Origin: Gonocerus acuteangulatus
Lineage: Eukaryota; Arthropoda; Insecta; Hemiptera; Coreidae
Assembly: GCA_946811695.1 (NCBI GenBank)
Contig: OX328128.1
Coordinates: 77,828,960 to 77,892,959, forward strand
Direction: 5' to 3'
DNA length: 64,000 nucleotides
The position numbers were made by a program, and so were the translations under genes. The notes under the pieces are model-generated. The model was given only the letters and a program-made list of their open reading frames with translations. It did not search any database and was not told where the DNA came from. Positions 34,530 through 46,827 of the stretch are shown here, one piece after another. Every line of letters begins with the position of its first letter. Position 1 is the first letter of the stretch.

Positions 34530-35640
34530 TAGTATGGGCCTTATTGGCTCTAATCAGGGGTTGCCGTAGATCTTTTATTGTATCTTGTTAAAGTGCGCTG
34601 TATGTACCTTATTGGCTCATATCTGGAAGCGCTGTGGACGTCTTATTGGCACTAATCAGGGGTTGCTGTAGATCTTTTTTTGGCTCTTATTTGGGAGCGC
34701 TGTACGTCCCTTACTGGCTTATATCTGGGAGCGCTGTAGACGTCTTATTGGCTCTAATCAGGGGTTGCTGTAAATCTTTTATTGGCTTTTATTTGAGGGC
34801 GCTGTATGTACCTTATTGGCTCATATCTGGGAGCGCTGTAGACGTCTTATTGGCTCTAATCAGGGGTTGCCGTAGATCTTTTATTGTATCTTGTTAAAGT
34901 GCGCTGTATGTACCTTATTGGCTCATATCTGGAAGCGCTGTGGACGTCTTATTGGCTCTAATCAGGGGTTGCTGTAGATCTTTTTTTGGCTCTTATTTGG
35001 GAGCGCTGTACGTCCCTTACTGGCTTATATCTGGGAGCGCTGTAGACGTCTTATTGGCTCTAATCAGGGGTTGCTGTAAATCTTTTATTGGCTTTTATTT
35101 GAGGGCGCTGTATGTACCTTATTGGCTCATATCTGGGAGCGCTGTAGACGTCTTATTGGCTCTAATCAGGGGTTGCTGTAGATCTTTTATTGGCTCTTAT
35201 TTGAGAGCGCTGTACGTCCCTTTCTGGTCCATGTCTGGGAGCCCTGTAGATTTCATATTAGCTCTTTTATCTGGTACGCTGTAGACGTCTTATTGGCTCT
35301 AATCAGGGGTTGCTGTAAATCTTTTATTGGCTCTTATTTGAGAGCGCTGTACGTCCCTTTCTGGTCCATGTCTGGGAGCCCTGTAGATTTCATATTAGCT
35401 CTTTTATCTGGTACGCTGTAGACGTCTTATTGGCTCTAATCAGGGGTTGCTGTAAATCTTTTATTGGCTCTTATTTGAGAGCGCTGTACGTCCCTTTCTG
35501 GTCCATGTCGGGGAGCCCTGTAGATTTCATATTAGCTCTTTTATCTGGTACGCTGTAGACGTCTTATTGGCTCTAATCAGGGGTTGCTGTAGATCTCTTA
35601 TTGGCTTTTTTATCTAGCAGCACTGTAGATGTCTTATTGG
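34530..35640. repeat. Hierarchical minisatellite (34-bp subunit; 102, 137 and 306-bp orders)
   Basis: The phrase GACGTCTTATTGGC recurs at 34637, 34739, 34841, 34943, 35045 and 35147 (102-bp steps), then at 35284, 35421 and 35558 (137-bp steps). Each 102-bp unit is three related 34-bp subunits (TTATTGGCTC... GCGCTGTA type). The 137-bp unit has a fourth. Three 102-bp units (306 bp) are themselves repeated nearly unchanged (34637-34942 and 34943-35248). Because 102 is a multiple of three, long open frames arise that are not genes. Confidence 0.93.
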
Positions 35641-36300
35641 CAGTTTACTTTATTTATGAAAGACCATTATATATCCAAAAAGCTTAATTATTTTTTTATC
35701 AAGAATAAGAAGCTATACTGTTATAGGCATTATTCATTTCTTACAGGAGTGGAAAATAAAAGAAAAAACTATTATTGACCTGCAAGGTAAAAGGTGAAAT
35801 TGAATGAAAGGTCCTGAAGGAAGGATGGAGTCCCCAGGGATTGGCGCCTTTGCTATCCCTTTTCCCCGGCTAACCCATCGTTTTCCCGCCCTATACAGTA
35901 GGCTGATTGTATTTCATCCCACTTGTCTTTTGACCTTCGGCTTGTCTTCGCTACATTTTCGCCTGTCCTCTTTTTCCGGATCGATTTAGATATTCTGCGG
36001 TTGGTGTATCCATCTTGTCTCAAACATCGGTATAGTTCAGAGGCGAAAGAGACCAGGCTTCACATTTAAAGAAACTCGGTATTTTTCGTTTAATGCCCTC
36101 GTCTCTAATTTAATATCAAAATCAACAAATTACTGAGGTGCAAAATTATAGATGCTATGATTATTTCAAAAATACCCGCTTCCGTGCCTTGCACTGTATT
36201 TTAAATTATTCTTGTTGTGGAGAATTACATTTAAATCCAATAAAACTATTTTATTTATTATAGCTGTTACCCAGTGTGCTATGCTACACCTACTTTCTGT
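35641..36300. other. Intron 2, no feature recognised
   Basis: Nothing recognised. Confidence 0.45.
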
Positions 36301-36319
36301 CTATGACTATCCCCGTATC

Positions 36320-36662
36320 AAGATCTACTTGTTGTCTATACCCAGTTACGAAAATCGGTCAAACGATGTGAATTTGTTTTAGTTCATAATGATACCGGCA
36401 GAGGCCAGCACAACAGCACTTCATCTAACAACCGACAGAGGCCAGGAGTAGTCGATTCAAAATGGCCGTCACAATCTGAATGGTTCAGTGTAGCCAATTT
36501 TTCTTGAACAAAACTTTTGACCAAATTTTGAAATTTGACTATTTTGACCTAGCGTAGGAGATTTCTCGTATCAAGACATACCTGTGTGCCAAGTTTGGTC
36601 AATATCGGTCAAACGGTGTAGATTTGTATAAGGAACAAACAAACAGACAGACACGTGATTTA

Positions 36663-36720
<58 letters not shown>
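36320..36720 (+). repeat. Two retroposon 3' tails and (TA)n(GATA)n
   Basis: GGTCAAACGATGTGAATTTG at about 36357 and GGTCAAACGGTGTAGATTTG at about 36606, followed by AACAAACAAACAGACAGACA, (TA)n at 36668-36704 and GATA repeats. Same family as 17452. Confidence 0.6.
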
Positions 36721-36721
<1 letters not shown>

Positions 36722-39654
36722 TCGGTAATTTATGGTTTTTCTTTTCGTGAACCTCGAAAAAAAAATTGTGAAAGTTCCATATAAGAGAATTTCCCATCTG
36801 AGAAGTTCGCTACGATGACGCAGTTCCTACGAGTCAGATTTTTCGTTTTTTTTTACAAATTTGGTTGTTAGGATTTGGGAGAGCTGATTTTACGTGACAC
36901 GTATACTGCTCTTCGTTTAATTCCTTTTTAGTTTATTCCCTATAAAAAGGTTGACTAGTAGAAAAAATTTGAAAGAAAAAACAATGAATTCTCCCTTTCA
37001 GTTATTCGGACAGTAGCTTTTTAGCTGAGTAGCGGGAGAGAGAAGATAAAAAAACGAATCGTGTTAGTGTAGGAACAAAGTGGGGGCGTATCGGAGCGTG
37101 AAGGTGAGTGGGACTAGGTGAGACGAGTTGATTTAAACAAACACAGCCCTAAAGTTGACGAGGGACTCCGCTTCGAGTGACAGGAGACAAATGGACAGAG
37201 GTCTGCTGTTGTAGGCGGGTCGTAGGTCTGACTCTAATGGGATTGTATCTAGGAGCTTTAGAGGGGGCTACCTGTAATAGCCCTCGTTCTTGCTGACTCT
37301 TGTCCATTCCCTGCTAATCCCTTGTGTCCTCCTAACCACTTATAGCTCTTGTCTACTCTGAGGATCGTCCCCTCTTTACCTTTTCAACGGCTTGTTTTGA
37401 AACCTCTCAGAAGCTCTCTTATCTCTTCAGCACGCTTACCAATAACAGAAAAATCCCAAACTGGTAGTACATTCAATTAACCCTTAATTGATTCATGCCT
37501 AAAACACCCAAAGGGGGATAAAGCGTGAGGTAGCTTGGCCGTCCAAACGTCCACAATTCAGTATTTGCTTGGAAATCATGGAGGAGCTGTTACAAGAAAG
37601 TTGTCGTTACGGTTTGTAGTTGTATTCAAGTCAAGGGAATATTTTAAATATGGCAAAATACTATTTAGAGTTCTAAGGGCGAATTTAGAATTTTCGAAAA
37701 ACCAATTTCTCTGAAACGTGAGTCGGTAGACGTTGCCATACTTGCCTGTGGTTCATAGCACAATTGGTTGAGGAAAACTAACCCCACCCACATTCCTGCA
37801 AAACGATGGCTGACATATCTAAATTTTAATTTTAAAAAACAAACCCTTGTTGCATTGAGATCCCAGATGCTACTGGCGAGATTCGTGAGAGGCTTTTTTT
37901 TTTCCACGATATAGTATCCCTATACTGTGGGTCTTTATTTAGATTCTGCAGGTGCCATCTGTCGATACTGCCTGCAAGCAGAGATGCTTGAAAGAAATCA
38001 ACCAATGCCGTTCGTGAATTTGCCTGACATCCGATGACTTCCGAGACAAGCTCACGTCACCTCGTTCAGACGAGCCAATTCCACGAACTCCAGGATCACG
38101 CTTTCGTATTGCTGCTCCGTGAAAGCCTAACTGTAGTTGGCCTAGCCTATGGATTCCAGGGTGCGGTAAGCCCTCGGAATACCTCAGTATTGGGTGCATT
38201 TTTTTGTTTGAATTTTTCATGTAGACATTTTTTTTTTTAATAAAAAGTCTTCCAGTCAGCCGATTTGAAAACGGAAAACACTGCTGGAAAGCCCAAACGA
38301 TACTGAAGGCAACTGTCTTTTCCTGGAGCTTTAAAAATGAATCCCCATTTACGGGCCTTTTTTGTAACGAAGGAGTGTCCTTCCGAAGGGACACTCGTAA
38401 GCGGGTAGGATCGCTAGTGTCCTATCGTAATTACACCCGCTGCGAAAGTGCTAATACTTGTTCCAAGTGCGGCATACTTTTCTAAACAACGACCATTTGT
38501 TTTCTTATTCTCATTTTTATCCGAGCTGTTGACTGGCAACAGCGGAGTTATCACTTTTTACAAACTTGCAATATCCACATATTTATAAGCCAATGTTGTC
38601 CTTGCATTGTAGCTTTAAGGTGGATCTAGTACAGCAAATTATGTTGTCTTAATACAGTGACATTAGGTAGTCTACGGCTAATTTAGGCTTGCTGGTTTTT
38701 ATTTATTATCCCAGATGCAGCTTTCTATTAGATGCTGAATATACTAATGAGTATATTAATGAATTAAAGGAGTCGTGAGTGGTTGAAATTGTTCCTTCTG
38801 CTCATAAAGGAGAGATGACACAGAGGAAGCTACAACTCTCTAAGGGAATTAAGCTCTGCTCGTATAAATGTTGGATTTCTCTGAGGGGGGAGAGAGAGAA
38901 GAAACTAACTACCTTATTCTATCTGGCTGGCTTGTAATGAAAGGATGGCTAATGCAAAGGCAGACTGTGCTGGCCTATAAAGCGAAGAGGTGGCTCTTGC
39001 ATCTTTGATGCATTCTCTCTGCATCTAGTCTCGGGACTTTTTATTACATTATACACAAGGAGGGATTCCTTTTCACTTGGAACCTTTTAAAATGATTACT
39101 CCATACCACTCTACTGGGTGGGGTTGGGATCATTGTTCTTATCCACGGTAACAGTAACCTCCTCTGCCTCTCTCTCTCTCTCTCGTCTACAGTAGTCCTG
39201 CCAGTCTTGTTACTCCAACCTGACAGTTGACGGTTACTACCTACATAAATCACAGTTCTACTTTATTTGTGGATTTTTACCTAAAATTCCGAATAAAGCT
39301 TTAATCCTTCATAATTTAACTATCCCCCTTATTTATGGCTTATAAAGCAATTTAGCAATATCTTCTACTGTTACCCAAATTTTCAAGAGGCTACATTAAA
39401 TAATATGGTCTACTTTACCACAGACGTGTTACAATTCTAGTACATAGATACTCTTAAGTTTTACGCCTTACTCCAACGAGAAGCAAGGAGCCCTTCAGGT
39501 TCAAAAAATATGAATGTAGTAATTGCAATCGACTTGGTCGACCCCCTGTCTTCTAAAATAAATTAGAAAAAGTAAATATATATATTTTGTCATCTTCTAG
39601 AAGACTTAATATATGGATATATGTGTCTATGTATGTGTGTTCATATACATATAC
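36721..39654. other. Intron 2, no feature recognised
   Basis: A 151-codon minus-strand open frame (37939-38394) lacks recognisable content. A CTCTGCCTCTCTCTCTC stretch lies at about 39163. Nothing else seen. Confidence 0.4.
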
Positions 39655-39825
39655 GGAGTAGACTCTCCCTTATCCGTCGCTCTCTCCGGCAGGCTCCGAG
39701 CGGAATGAGTTTCGGAACTCGCCGGAGCTAGACCTACTCGGGGGTTCGTAGAAAACCTTCCCTTCCTAGCTAGCCAAACATTTATTTGGTGGTATTTCAT
39801 TGAATGGAAGTCAAAGAAGGCGTGT
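39655..39825 (-). repeat. Dispersed repeat D
   Basis: GTAGACTCTCCCTTATC, CTCGCCGGAGCTAGACC and GTGGTATTTCATTGAATGGA match in inverted order the copy at 63721-63872. Confidence 0.7.
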
Positions 39826-40143
39826 ATGTTTCTTTTTTTAGAGGCACGAGCTTGCGTTTCTACTAAGAAAATAAATGTTTCTACTAAGGCACAAGCGGCT
39901 GAAACGCCTGAACTTAGCCAGTCTAGTTCGAACATTCATCGCGAGTGGAGTGCAAGTTTTATTGTAATTGTAATAATATGTACCATTTTAAATATGCAAT
40001 ATTAAAAATGGTACATATTATTATATCCTCAAATAATAAAGTTTTTCAAATACATAACTGTCCTCCTATAACTGAATTCTCTAATCCTACTGTACCCCGG
40101 TCCCGAGGACGCCGGATTAGGGAGACTCTACTGTGTATGTGTG

Positions 40144-40146
<3 letters not shown>

Positions 40147-40203
<57 letters not shown>
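40147..40203. repeat. (TA)n microsatellite, target of the foldback element
   Basis: TA run ending at the left end of the foldback element; the run resumes at its right end. Confidence 0.93.
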
Positions 40204-40208
<5 letters not shown>

Positions 40209-41924
40209 GGTGTCCCGTAAATGTCTAGTCATATTTTGGGAGGTGATAGAGGACGTTTAGGGGAACAAAAAATTATCTATGACGATTTTCCGAATTCTCA
40301 CACATAAGGGAGAAAACGTCGTTTTATTGTTTTATCGAGACAAACGTAGTTTTTAGAAGAATAATCGTTGTAGCTCCGTCCCAGGTTGTTCTACTAGAAA
40401 GGAAGTGAAACCACTCGAAAGCTGAGTAAATTTACTATAAGATTAGTTTGTAGTAAATGTAAAAACGAATGAATGTAAGTATGTCTATCTTACCAAAAGA
40501 AAGCAATTGTAAATTTCCTGACATTTTCTTGATATTTCTTTCCAGCGTTACTCCTCAATGGGCAAGATCTGAGATTTCCGGGTTTCAGAAAAACTTCCTC
40601 ATTTAACCAGCTTTCTATTCATGTATCACAACCCTGTGTTATTGAAGTATTTGAACGATTTAAGAACAAAACATTTTAAAAAAACATGGATCTGTGAAAA
40701 GAAAATTATATTTTTTTCTTCACTTTATTCAAAAAGCTGAAGACAAATATTCATTTTTATAAATGTTTACATAAATATTTACTTAAAACAATAAAAAAAA
40801 TTACTTCCACAAATATAAAAAAAATCCTAAAACAGTAAATAAATAAAATAAACGTTTATTTTGAATTATTAATTCAGGTAACTAATACTGGGCCCAGGAG
40901 GTGGCCATTAATGAACCCCAACCATATATTAACCTCAAAAATTACTATTTTTACCTAGATCAAGCATTTGAATACATTTTTACAGGTATTTATATTTAAA
41001 AACAAATGCTTTACCTTGAATTGATTCTGATGGCTACGCTTGTGAAACTCACTGGGATTCTCGTGAGCCCATGCGTGTTTGTTGTGGTAATTAAAAATTC
41101 TATCCATCATAAATAAGATGTACATAAGTCTTGTAAAAATGTGTTCAAATGCGTTATCCTGGTAAAAATAATTATTTTTCTGGTTTATGTATGGTTGGGG
41201 TTCCTTCATGGCCACCGCCTGGACCCAGTATTAGTAACCTGAATTAATAAATTCAAAATAAATGTGTATTTTATTTATTTACTGTTTTAGGACTTTTTTT
41301 TTATATTCGTGGAAGTAATTTTTTTTATTGTTTTAAGTAAATATTTACTTAATATTTATGTAAACATTTATAAAAATGAATATTTCTCTTCAGCTTTTTG
41401 AATAAACTGAAGAAAAAAATATAATTTTATTTTCACAGATCCATGTTTTTTTAAAATTTTTTGTTCTTAAATCGTTCAAATACTTCAATAACACAAGGTT
41501 GTGATACATGAATGGAAAGCTGGTTAAATGAGGAAGTTTTTCTGAAACCCCGAAATCTCAGATCTTGTCCATTGAGGAGTAACACTGGAAAGAAATATCA
41601 AGAAAATGTCAGGAAATTTAGAATAGCTTTCTTTTGGTAAGATAGACATACTTACATTCATTTATTTTTACGTTTACTCCCAACTAGTCTTATAGTAAAT
41701 TTACTCAGCTTTCGATTGGTTTCACTTTCTTTCTAGTAGTACCACCTGGGACGGAGCTACAATGACTATTATTCTAAAAACCACATTTGTCTTGATAAAA
41801 CAATAAAACGACGTTTTCTCCCTTATGTGTGAGAATTCGGAAAATCGTCGTAGAACATTTTTTGTTCCCCTAAAGGTCCTCTATCACCCCTCACAATATG
41901 ACTAGACATTTACGGGACACCCTG

Positions 41925-41932
<8 letters not shown>
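40204..41932. mobile_element. Mariner/Tc1-type foldback element with long inverted arms
   Basis: ACAGGGTGTCCCGTAAATGT at the left end is matched by ACATTTACGGGACACCCTGT at the right end. The arms pair over about 800 bp each (to about 40995 and from about 41130) with small differences. Both ends abut TA repeats, fitting a TA target. The centre has a remnant of an IS630/mariner-type transposase. The length of the arms is far beyond ordinary mariner termini, so it is probably an inverted-duplicated internal-deletion derivative. Confidence 0.85.
40990..41105 (-). pseudogene. Transposase remnant in the centre of the foldback element
   Basis: The minus strand reads MDRIFNYHNKHAWAHENPSE, then FHKRSHQNQFKV. 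The NYHNxHxWAxENPxEF...HQxxF pattern is the region between the first and second catalytic Asp of an arthropod DDE transposase family with CAGGGTGTCCC-type ends, as I recall it. Flanking catalytic blocks are absent. Confidence 0.55.
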
Positions 41933-41980
<48 letters not shown>

Positions 41981-41982
41981 TG
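41928..41982. repeat. (TA)n(GA)n compound microsatellite
   Basis: TA run at the right end of the foldback element, then about 26 bp GA. Confidence 0.93.
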
Positions 41983-42130
41983 GAAACTTACACAAATGTG
42001 AACCACGGATATTTTCGATGCCTGTGGGGTCTGAAACGTCGATATTTCTCATCGGTACCTGCGGATAGCTTCATCAACTGGTTTCCTCCACATAAAGGGA
42101 GATAGGAAACACGTTTTTTTTTCCTTATAC
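41983..42130 (+). repeat. (TA)-centred repeat family, half copy
   Basis: GTGAACCACGGATATTTTCG, GTGGGGTCTGAAACGTCGAT and GGTTTCCTCCACATAAAGGG match the part of the family after its TA tract (compare 51005-51135). Confidence 0.65.
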
Positions 42131-42596
42131 AGTAATTTAACAAAAAAGGGCCTATGTTTTAGTACAGATATACCGCCATATAAGACCCTTGTGGGCAGAG
42201 CTTGTCAATCCCGTGCGTCTAATTAGACAGAGGTTACAATATAATGGCGTCCTGAACTCCGAGTTAAGTCTCACTGAAGAAAAAGGTCCTCCGATCCAAG
42301 ATATATTGCGGGTCAAAGGTTCGGCTTTTCGTCAACTTCTCCGGCGATTCGTCGCTGGATCTAAAAACTTGCAGGAGACAAGGAGGTTGGTCTCCACAAG
42401 CTAAACCCAATGCATCTTTTTGGCAATTTTGTCTAAAAGCCAGCTTCTTCGTTCTAAATTTTTGTTTTCGTATATGAAATTACCCTACTCCTGTCATATG
42501 TATAAATCTGATTATATATCCCTGAAACTAATTTATATATTTAAAACTAGACACTAATGTATGCTGTAATGTTAATTATTATTTTTCTTGTTTCAG
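42131..42596. other. Intron 2 end, no feature recognised
   Basis: Contains an open stretch of 71 codons (42189-42404) without recognisable content, then the acceptor of exon 3. Confidence 0.4.
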
Positions 42597-42713
42597 TTTA
42601 ACTTCGTAGGAAAACTGCTGGGACCAAAAGGCAATTCCCTGAAGAGGCTGCAAGAGGAGACCATGACGAAAATGGCGATCCTTGGAAGAGGGTCCATGAG
42701 GGACAAACAGAAG
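42597..42713 (+). CDS. qkr58E-like: KH gene coding exon 3 (KH core with GPKG loop)
   Basis: Encodes residues 94-132 in phase 0 on both sides (117 bp). It starts [20 protein letters not shown] and ends [22 protein letters not shown] with the GXXG loop (102-105) is the signature RNA-contact loop of STAR KH domains. The [19 protein letters not shown] stretch follows almost word for word as in Sam68 and qkr proteins. Acceptor TTGTTTCAG, donor GTAATA. The exon lies between 17.6-kb and 14.6-kb introns. Confidence 0.96.
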
Positions 42714-43370
42714 GTAATACAATTATTCAGTTTTTCCTCCTCAAAAATAGATGATATGTATATTTTTATAAATATTCTTATACTACATATTTTTGCTATG
42801 GATGATTATTATATTAAACAATAACTGAGAAAAAAAGCTGAGCCTTAAGACAATGAAAAGGTTTATGTGGTGTGTTTGGAAGGAAAAAGGCGAGATTTAA
42901 ATTGTTTTCAGCCTTGGTTTTGATTAAATATTGATAAACATTGAACTCTGTATGACCTCTCAATGCCTTCCCGGCTTTGACATTGGTGCCACGCGTATAT
43001 GTACACTATCCTCTTCTTTAAGTCAAATTAGATCTTCAATGGTGTTCTTGGCAAAGAGGTATCTCGTAGAGCACTTTCAGAACAATTTACTAATCTCTCA
43101 TAACGACTTATAGTGACAAAAATAATATAAGAAAAGCCCCAAGATTACGTAGTTCCTTCCTGTTTGATTTAGTGTTGTGTTCAAAGAATGTGCATCGAAT
43201 GGATGGAAATGGATAAAACAGTGTTTTCGTAGTAGAGATGGATTCATAATTAAATGCAAATATTGCTGCTGGTGTGATAAGAAGTCCAGAAATTGTTGGG
43301 TTTTGGCTAATAAACTAAAGATACCGGCTAGGCGATCATGTAGACATATTCGGCCTTCCTTATTCTTCAT
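42714..43370. other. Intron 3 start, no feature recognised
   Basis: Nothing recognised. Confidence 0.45.
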
Positions 43371-43475
43371 GGTTTTCTGAGTTAAAGAAGGCTGTCGAAA
43401 CATCCCAAACATAGATTTTTCCAGAAAATCTGACTGCTTTCCTTAGCCGAAACCTCTTAAAGGATTGTAAACCAT
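43371..43475 (+). repeat. Decayed Penelope-type terminal fragment
   Basis: AGAAGGCTGTCGAAACATCC, ACATAGATTTTTCCAG and CTTAGCCGAAACC parallel the ribozyme-bearing ends at 51797-51890 in order and spacing, with decay of the core. Confidence 0.5.
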
Positions 43476-43836
43476 CAGCAGGAACCATCTTGCCTCGAAG
43501 CATTCCTTTCTCGTCGGCTAAGCATTTAGAAAAGACCACTGGCCTGAAGATCTTTCCTCCTTCTTCTTTATATGTTAACAAGGTCCGATCTCCTTGTTCC
43601 CTTATCTCCTAACTCCACGTCTCTCACTTGCCTTATCTCTTACCTTCATCTTCTCTCTCTTTCTCTCTGGTCATTAGTCTTCCTTACTCCTGTTCTATTA
43701 TACTTTTTTATATGCACACTAACAAATATATGTAAACTTCAACAACTAATATTCTCAGGCTTCAAATATTGTTATCGTGTCGACCTTGAAAGAAGGTTTA
43801 CTCAGGAGAAACTTAACTAAAACTCTGTCACCAGTA

Positions 43837-43840
<4 letters not shown>

Positions 43841-43887
<47 letters not shown>

Positions 43888-43907
43888 TATAGTATATAGT
43901 ATATATA
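43841..43907. repeat. (TA)n with GTATATA variants
   Basis: TA run of about 44 bp followed by three GTATATA repeats. Confidence 0.93.
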
Positions 43908-44042
43908 AATTTTAGGGAGGGCCATATTCAGTTTCTATAGATGTATTGAGAAGAAAAGAACAAGGTAGTGCGCATGAGCTGCCTCCAGCCCATGTGAGGG
44001 AAGGCCTACCGCCCCTCCGGGTTTTTTTGTTTCTGGTCGGAC
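43908..44042 (+). repeat. Dispersed repeat E
   Basis: GGGCCATATTCAGTTTCTAT, AGAACAAGGTAGTGCGCATG and GCTGCCTCCAGCCCATGTGA; related pieces at 1003 and 51968-52130. Confidence 0.6.
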
Positions 44043-44261
44043 AATAGTAGGTAGGATCGATGAGTTTGAAGAAATTTTTGATCTCTGCCTAGTTTCGTTG
44101 CAAGGTAGTAAAACAAAGTGGCTTTATGGGTGCAACCTCATTAATTATAGAGGATGTGGTTTGTCGTTTATTTCTAGATAATGTAAAAAAATTGAATACA
44201 TAAAGCACCGATGTAGCCTCCACGAAACGGTACAGTTCTCACTCACCTCCATAGCCTTGAA

Positions 44262-44350
44262 GATGGCTTGTATGTCAAGCCGAAAATTTGGCATAAATAA
44301 ACTCATATTAACTATAAAATGTAGTTTTATTCAATCAAAATACCTAACCC
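44262..44350 (+). repeat. Short Penelope-type 3' end
   Basis: GAAGATGGCTTGTATGTCAA, then GCCGAAAATTTGGC and ATAAATAAACTC. A GGC/GCC hairpin plus GAAAA and A/T-rich tail, like the piece at 48090. Confidence 0.45.
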
Positions 44351-45109
44351 CGATGATCAAACCTTCTATATCCCAACAGTCGACTAAATCTTCTAAATAA
44401 AGCATAGATTAAGATTGGACACTGTAGGTGAGGTATTATATAACAGTTGAATAGAGAATCGTTGATATTGGTTGTTGAACAAACAAAGCATTATTTAAGG
44501 AGGAGGAGGTATAAGCTGTGTTTGCAATTTAGCAACATCCCCTGCAAGAATATGAGTCCATCGTGTTGTAGCTCAGGGCTATGGGATTAGCTGTTATCTT
44601 CTCTCCTCTCACTCGGCGGCGTTCTAGCCACAACTCACCATTCAACTCCACAACCTTTTATTTGCCTTTTACAAATTACACACGACTGCGCCCAAAGAAT
44701 GCACGAGATTCTTCGACTGTGGACCCATGGGGTTTACCATTCTAAAACCGAAAAAACTCCAGAAATTTCAAGTGTATTGATACCTATAGCCTGTGTCCTC
44801 AAATTCTTAAGTTGATTCCACGTTGTCAATCTTATGAATCCTTGAAGTTTAAAGGCCAGTCAACCACTATTGGGTCATTTGTGCCTCCTGGTCGGTCTGT
44901 TGGTAGTATCCAAAGCGGAAACAGAGCCCGACGGCCAGCGGAAGGCGGACCCAGCCAAGGTCGAGTAGAGTCTTAATGGTTTAGATTAGATTTAGATTCA
45001 ATCTTATGAATCACATTGGTATTTTGGATTGAAGAAGGAGAGGTTGCCAAAAATCATATAAAACAAATCAATTAGTTTCTCTGAAAAATCTGGACGCCAG
45101 GCTTTAGAA

Positions 45110-45815
45110 TCTCATCCTCAAGTGCTTACTGAGGCCTTCATCGCCTTGTATCTTACAATGCTTGCCCGATGATGATAAACATATCAGCTAGGGAGACCTC
45201 GGTACTCCCTACCCTCTTCAATATACACACCAACTACACTTCACAATAACCCTGACACTCTACGAGGGTAGGGCACCGCAGGGGCTGCCCTTTGTGCTTA
45301 GAGATTATGAGATCTGAGGGCATTACACTTATTATTATAATAATAATTGAATTAAAAACAGGATGTTAAAGTTCATAGAGGAAGGAGTGATTGTGCATCG
45401 AGAATGCAATGGGTTTTTTTTCCTACGGCGCTTCGACATCTAGGCCATTAGCGCCAACAGCCAGGGTGAAGCGAGGAATTTTTCCAACGAGCCGTGGAAT
45501 AAGAAAATTCCTGCCGCCGGTGGGGATCGAACCCACCATCTCCCGCTTATGGATCTAAGGCGCTAGCCACTAGACCACGGGAGACCCCAGAATACAATAC
45601 TAAAATTAATTATGAAGTTAGTGGGTTGATCTAATAGAGTGTAGGTTTACTAAAGAAATTAGGCAAAATAGTCGAACTTTTACTTGCCTACGAGATTTTT
45701 TAAAGATCATATCACACTTTTCAGAGGTTTCGCAGGTAAACGAATGGCCCCATTTTGAAGGCGATACCTGTTTTTATCGTTTTCCAGAAAAGTGTATAAA
45801 ACTTATTTTCTGTTC
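45110..45815. repeat. Dispersed repeat C, copy 3, interrupted by a SINE
   Basis: Collinear with 32690-33150: CTTGTATCTTACAATG, core 45166-45326, TGTGCATCGAGAATGCAAT, then (after the SINE) TACTAAAATTAATTATGAAG and AACGAATGGCCCCATTTTGA to GTTTTCCAGAAAAGTGTAT. It is interrupted at 45411-45589. Confidence 0.78.
45411..45589 (-). mobile_element. SINE family A inserted in repeat C
   Basis: The minus strand begins GTCTCCCGTGGTCTAGTGGC, has GGTGGGTTCGATCCCCACC and ends in the family tail and poly-A. It is flanked by GAATGCAAT (45402-45410) and GAATACAAT (45590-45598). The uninterrupted relative at about 32962 has a single GAATACAAT. Confidence 0.92.
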
Positions 45816-46711
45816 AGATTCCATACGTTTGGAATAAATGAACTAATAGACAATACCAGTTTTGGGATTTTCATATACCCTCTTTAATATCTCTAAAACG
45901 GTTGGGAAATGAAAGTTTGCTATACTCCCTTACAAAAACAGTTAGCACGTAGTTGTTTTTGGCTGGTTTCGTTCCTTTCGGCGCTGACGATTTGTTGTTA
46001 ATAACAGAGCTTTCCGAGCAGAAATCCACGAGGAAAAATGAGTATTTTTTGCTTCTGGGTGTTTCCTATGCATTGTGGGGTCTAACTCTCATTTTTCTTC
46101 AAGATTCCATTGGAGGAGGTGTTTAAATTGTCGACAGAACCTTAACAATAACTATTCCAAGGTTTCCAATATGATTGTATCTACTAGGATGGATGTTGAG
46201 AACGTATTTCCACTCAGAAACAGGGTCTCCGAGGAGATGAAAGACACAAAGCACCTCGGGGCTAGAGGGTAACTAGCAGAGACACGTTGCATAGCCTTGG
46301 GGTATGGTGTTTACTAGGATATGGATATGTCGAGTCTACTATCAGCAGAAGGAGTAGCACAGGAACACAACAGGAGGGAGTTGTCATGGCTACAAGATCG
46401 ATAGTCTCTGAGTGCTCCAGCCAGTCGTCGTGGTGATGGCAATAATAAACAACTCCTAATCCACTTAGATAGTTAGTCAAGTAATAATAGTAAGAGAGAT
46501 AACAGAAGTGTTCCAATATCAGGATCCTAGTAGTTAACAATCTGTCCAAGATAATAGAAGTAAAATAAAACTCATCCCTAACCTCAGGTTTTACGACCCA
46601 CTCCACTATCCAGTCCCTTTCATCATTGGCCGCATACTCGTAGTAGGTGGTCTAGAGCCCAATAGGTAGAGGGGGGTTCGAAATAACAATAATACACCCA
46701 CAAGATGTTTT
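45816..46711. other. Intron 3, no feature recognised
   Basis: Nothing recognised; short open frames lack known content. Confidence 0.4.
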
Positions 46712-46827
46712 GGTACTTACGTACTAGTTGCACCGAGAAGTGGGTCTCGTTCAGGGATCCGAATCATGAAATGAGAACTCAATTGAACTTGTGGCAATAT
46801 GGCGACCGAAAGGCCATTTATTAATAA

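Noticed and set aside
34634..35284. Two long repetitive open frames (MDVLLALIRGCC...)
   Set aside because: They arise from the 102-bp minisatellite, whose unit is divisible by three; there is no start context, splice signal or known domain.
37939..38394. 151-codon minus-strand open frame
   Set aside because: Composition is unlike a conserved protein and no motif is recognised; it is likely chance.
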